From an uncultured Clostridia bacterium (GTDB taxonomy: Bacteria; Bacillota; Clostridia; Oscillospirales; CAG-272), in contig CAMJDE010000129.1 of NCBI GenBank assembly GCA_946404295.1, positions 1 to 5,849 on the forward strand: a stretch of DNA of 5,849 nt. The letters run 5' to 3'. The notes beneath the pieces are model-generated. The model searched no databases. It was not told where the DNA came from and saw nothing but the letters and a program-made list of their open reading frames with translations. Both the position numbers and the translations under genes were made by a program. Position 1 is the first letter of the stretch; the number at the start of each line of letters is the position of its first letter. Shown piece by piece: positions 5,701 through 5,849 of this stretch.

Positions 5701-5707
5701 ACTCGGT

Positions 5708-5736
5708 ATTTTATCACACGCTTTTTCTTTTGTCAA
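5708..5736 (-). promoter_or_regulatory. housekeeping sigma promoter of the operon
   Basis: On the minus strand, a perfect -35 TTGACA (5731-5736) and -10 TAAAAT (5708-5713) are separated by exactly 17 bp, with an extended -10 TG just upstream of the -10. The expected start is near 5701, directly before the riboswitch P1 helix. Such a strong promoter with no visible operator suggests that the riboswitch is the main control. Confidence 0.92.
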
Positions 5737-5751
5737 GAAGGAAGATCAAAC

Positions 5752-5774
5752 TTTTGCCTTTTTTTCATTTTTTT
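5752..5774 (-). promoter_or_regulatory. A-tracts upstream of the promoter
   Basis: Two A7 runs on the minus strand (5759-5765 and 5768-5774) and an A4 run (5752-5755) recur about every 9 bp and begin 16 bp upstream of the -35. They could form an UP-like element or bent DNA that aids RNA polymerase binding, though most lie a little further upstream than a classical UP element. The role is inference. Confidence 0.4.
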
Positions 5775-5849
5775 CCGTCCGGGAAGCGACGCGCCCGGAA
5801 AGCGGCGGGGCAGGGGATCCGAGAGCAGAACGTCGGCGGCGGCGCGCGC
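5775..5849. other. right-edge sequence, no gene assigned
   Basis: This is GC-rich sequence running off the window. On the minus strand all three frames are open from the edge. One continues to a TGA at 5733-5735 inside the -35 element and could be the last 38 codons of an upstream gene, ending KKRQKFDLPS, but no domain is visible and the other frames are equally open. A TCCGGG/CCCGGA inverted repeat lies here without a T-run on either strand. Confidence 0.3.

Larger units (their letters stand above)
264..5701 (-). other. dapA-dapB-dapF-dapL-lysA operon (predicted transcript)
   Basis: All five genes are on the minus strand with junctions of -4, +1, +46 and about -17 nt. A single strong promoter lies upstream of dapA and an intrinsic terminator lies 126 nt past the lysA stop. 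No convincing internal promoter was noticed, although the 46-nt dapF-dapL gap was only checked by eye. The predicted start is about 7 nt downstream of the -10 hexamer, near 5701, and the predicted end is in the T-run at 264-268. The encoded enzymes cover every step from aspartate semialdehyde to lysine by the diaminopimelate aminotransferase variant. That the operon is one transcript is inferred from spacing and from the boundary signals. Confidence 0.85.

Noticed and set aside
5754..5849. Plus-strand gene starting at TTG 5754 after an AAGGAAG motif
   Set aside because: The apparent ribosome binding site lies just upstream of the minus-strand -35 element, the start is TTG with spacing of 9 nt, and the encoded residues show no pattern.

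Overview
The window carries one complete, left-facing (minus-strand) biosynthetic operon for meso-diaminopimelate (DAP) and L-lysine, with a promoter, a lysine riboswitch with its own terminator, five tightly packed genes, and an intrinsic terminator. In transcription order the genes are dapA, dapB, dapF, dapL and lysA. GC-rich DNA, GGAGG-type ribosome binding sites, an L-box lysine riboswitch with a transcription terminator, the DapL aminotransferase route and a short DapB together suggest a GC-rich Firmicute, probably of the class Clostridia and perhaps an Oscillospiraceae-like gut lineage. That placement is inference from gene content and style, not a database match.

Layout from right to left. 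Positions 5737-5849 hold A-tracts (read on the minus strand) and no gene that can be assigned. A near-ideal promoter (TTGACA, 17 bp, TAAAAT with an extended -10 TG) lies at 5708-5736. The lysine aptamer starts at about the predicted first transcribed base (5529-5700). It is followed by a competing antiterminator and an intrinsic terminator (5461-5537), and then dapA. dapA and dapB overlap by 4 nt, dapB and dapF are separated by 1 nt, dapF and dapL by 46 nt containing a small hairpin, and dapL and lysA overlap. After lysA comes an unusual run of short hairpins separated by exact copies of a 9-bp punctuation sequence. The last hairpin of this run is the operon terminator (264-288). Positions 1-263 have no credible gene but are full of palindromes that look like dispersed intergenic repeats.

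Together the five enzymes convert L-aspartate-4-semialdehyde plus pyruvate to L-lysine: DapA makes the condensation product, DapB reduces it to tetrahydrodipicolinate, DapL transaminates that directly to LL-DAP (replacing the DapD/DapC/DapE steps), DapF epimerises it to meso-DAP, and LysA decarboxylates meso-DAP to lysine. The aspartokinase and semialdehyde dehydrogenase genes are not in the window. The whole branch, including the cell-wall precursor meso-DAP, sits behind one lysine-sensing switch.

The enzymes are ordinary and confidently named, and I see no unknown enzymatic or defence system. The least explained parts are the punctuated hairpin array in the 3' untranslated region and the palindrome-rich left edge.
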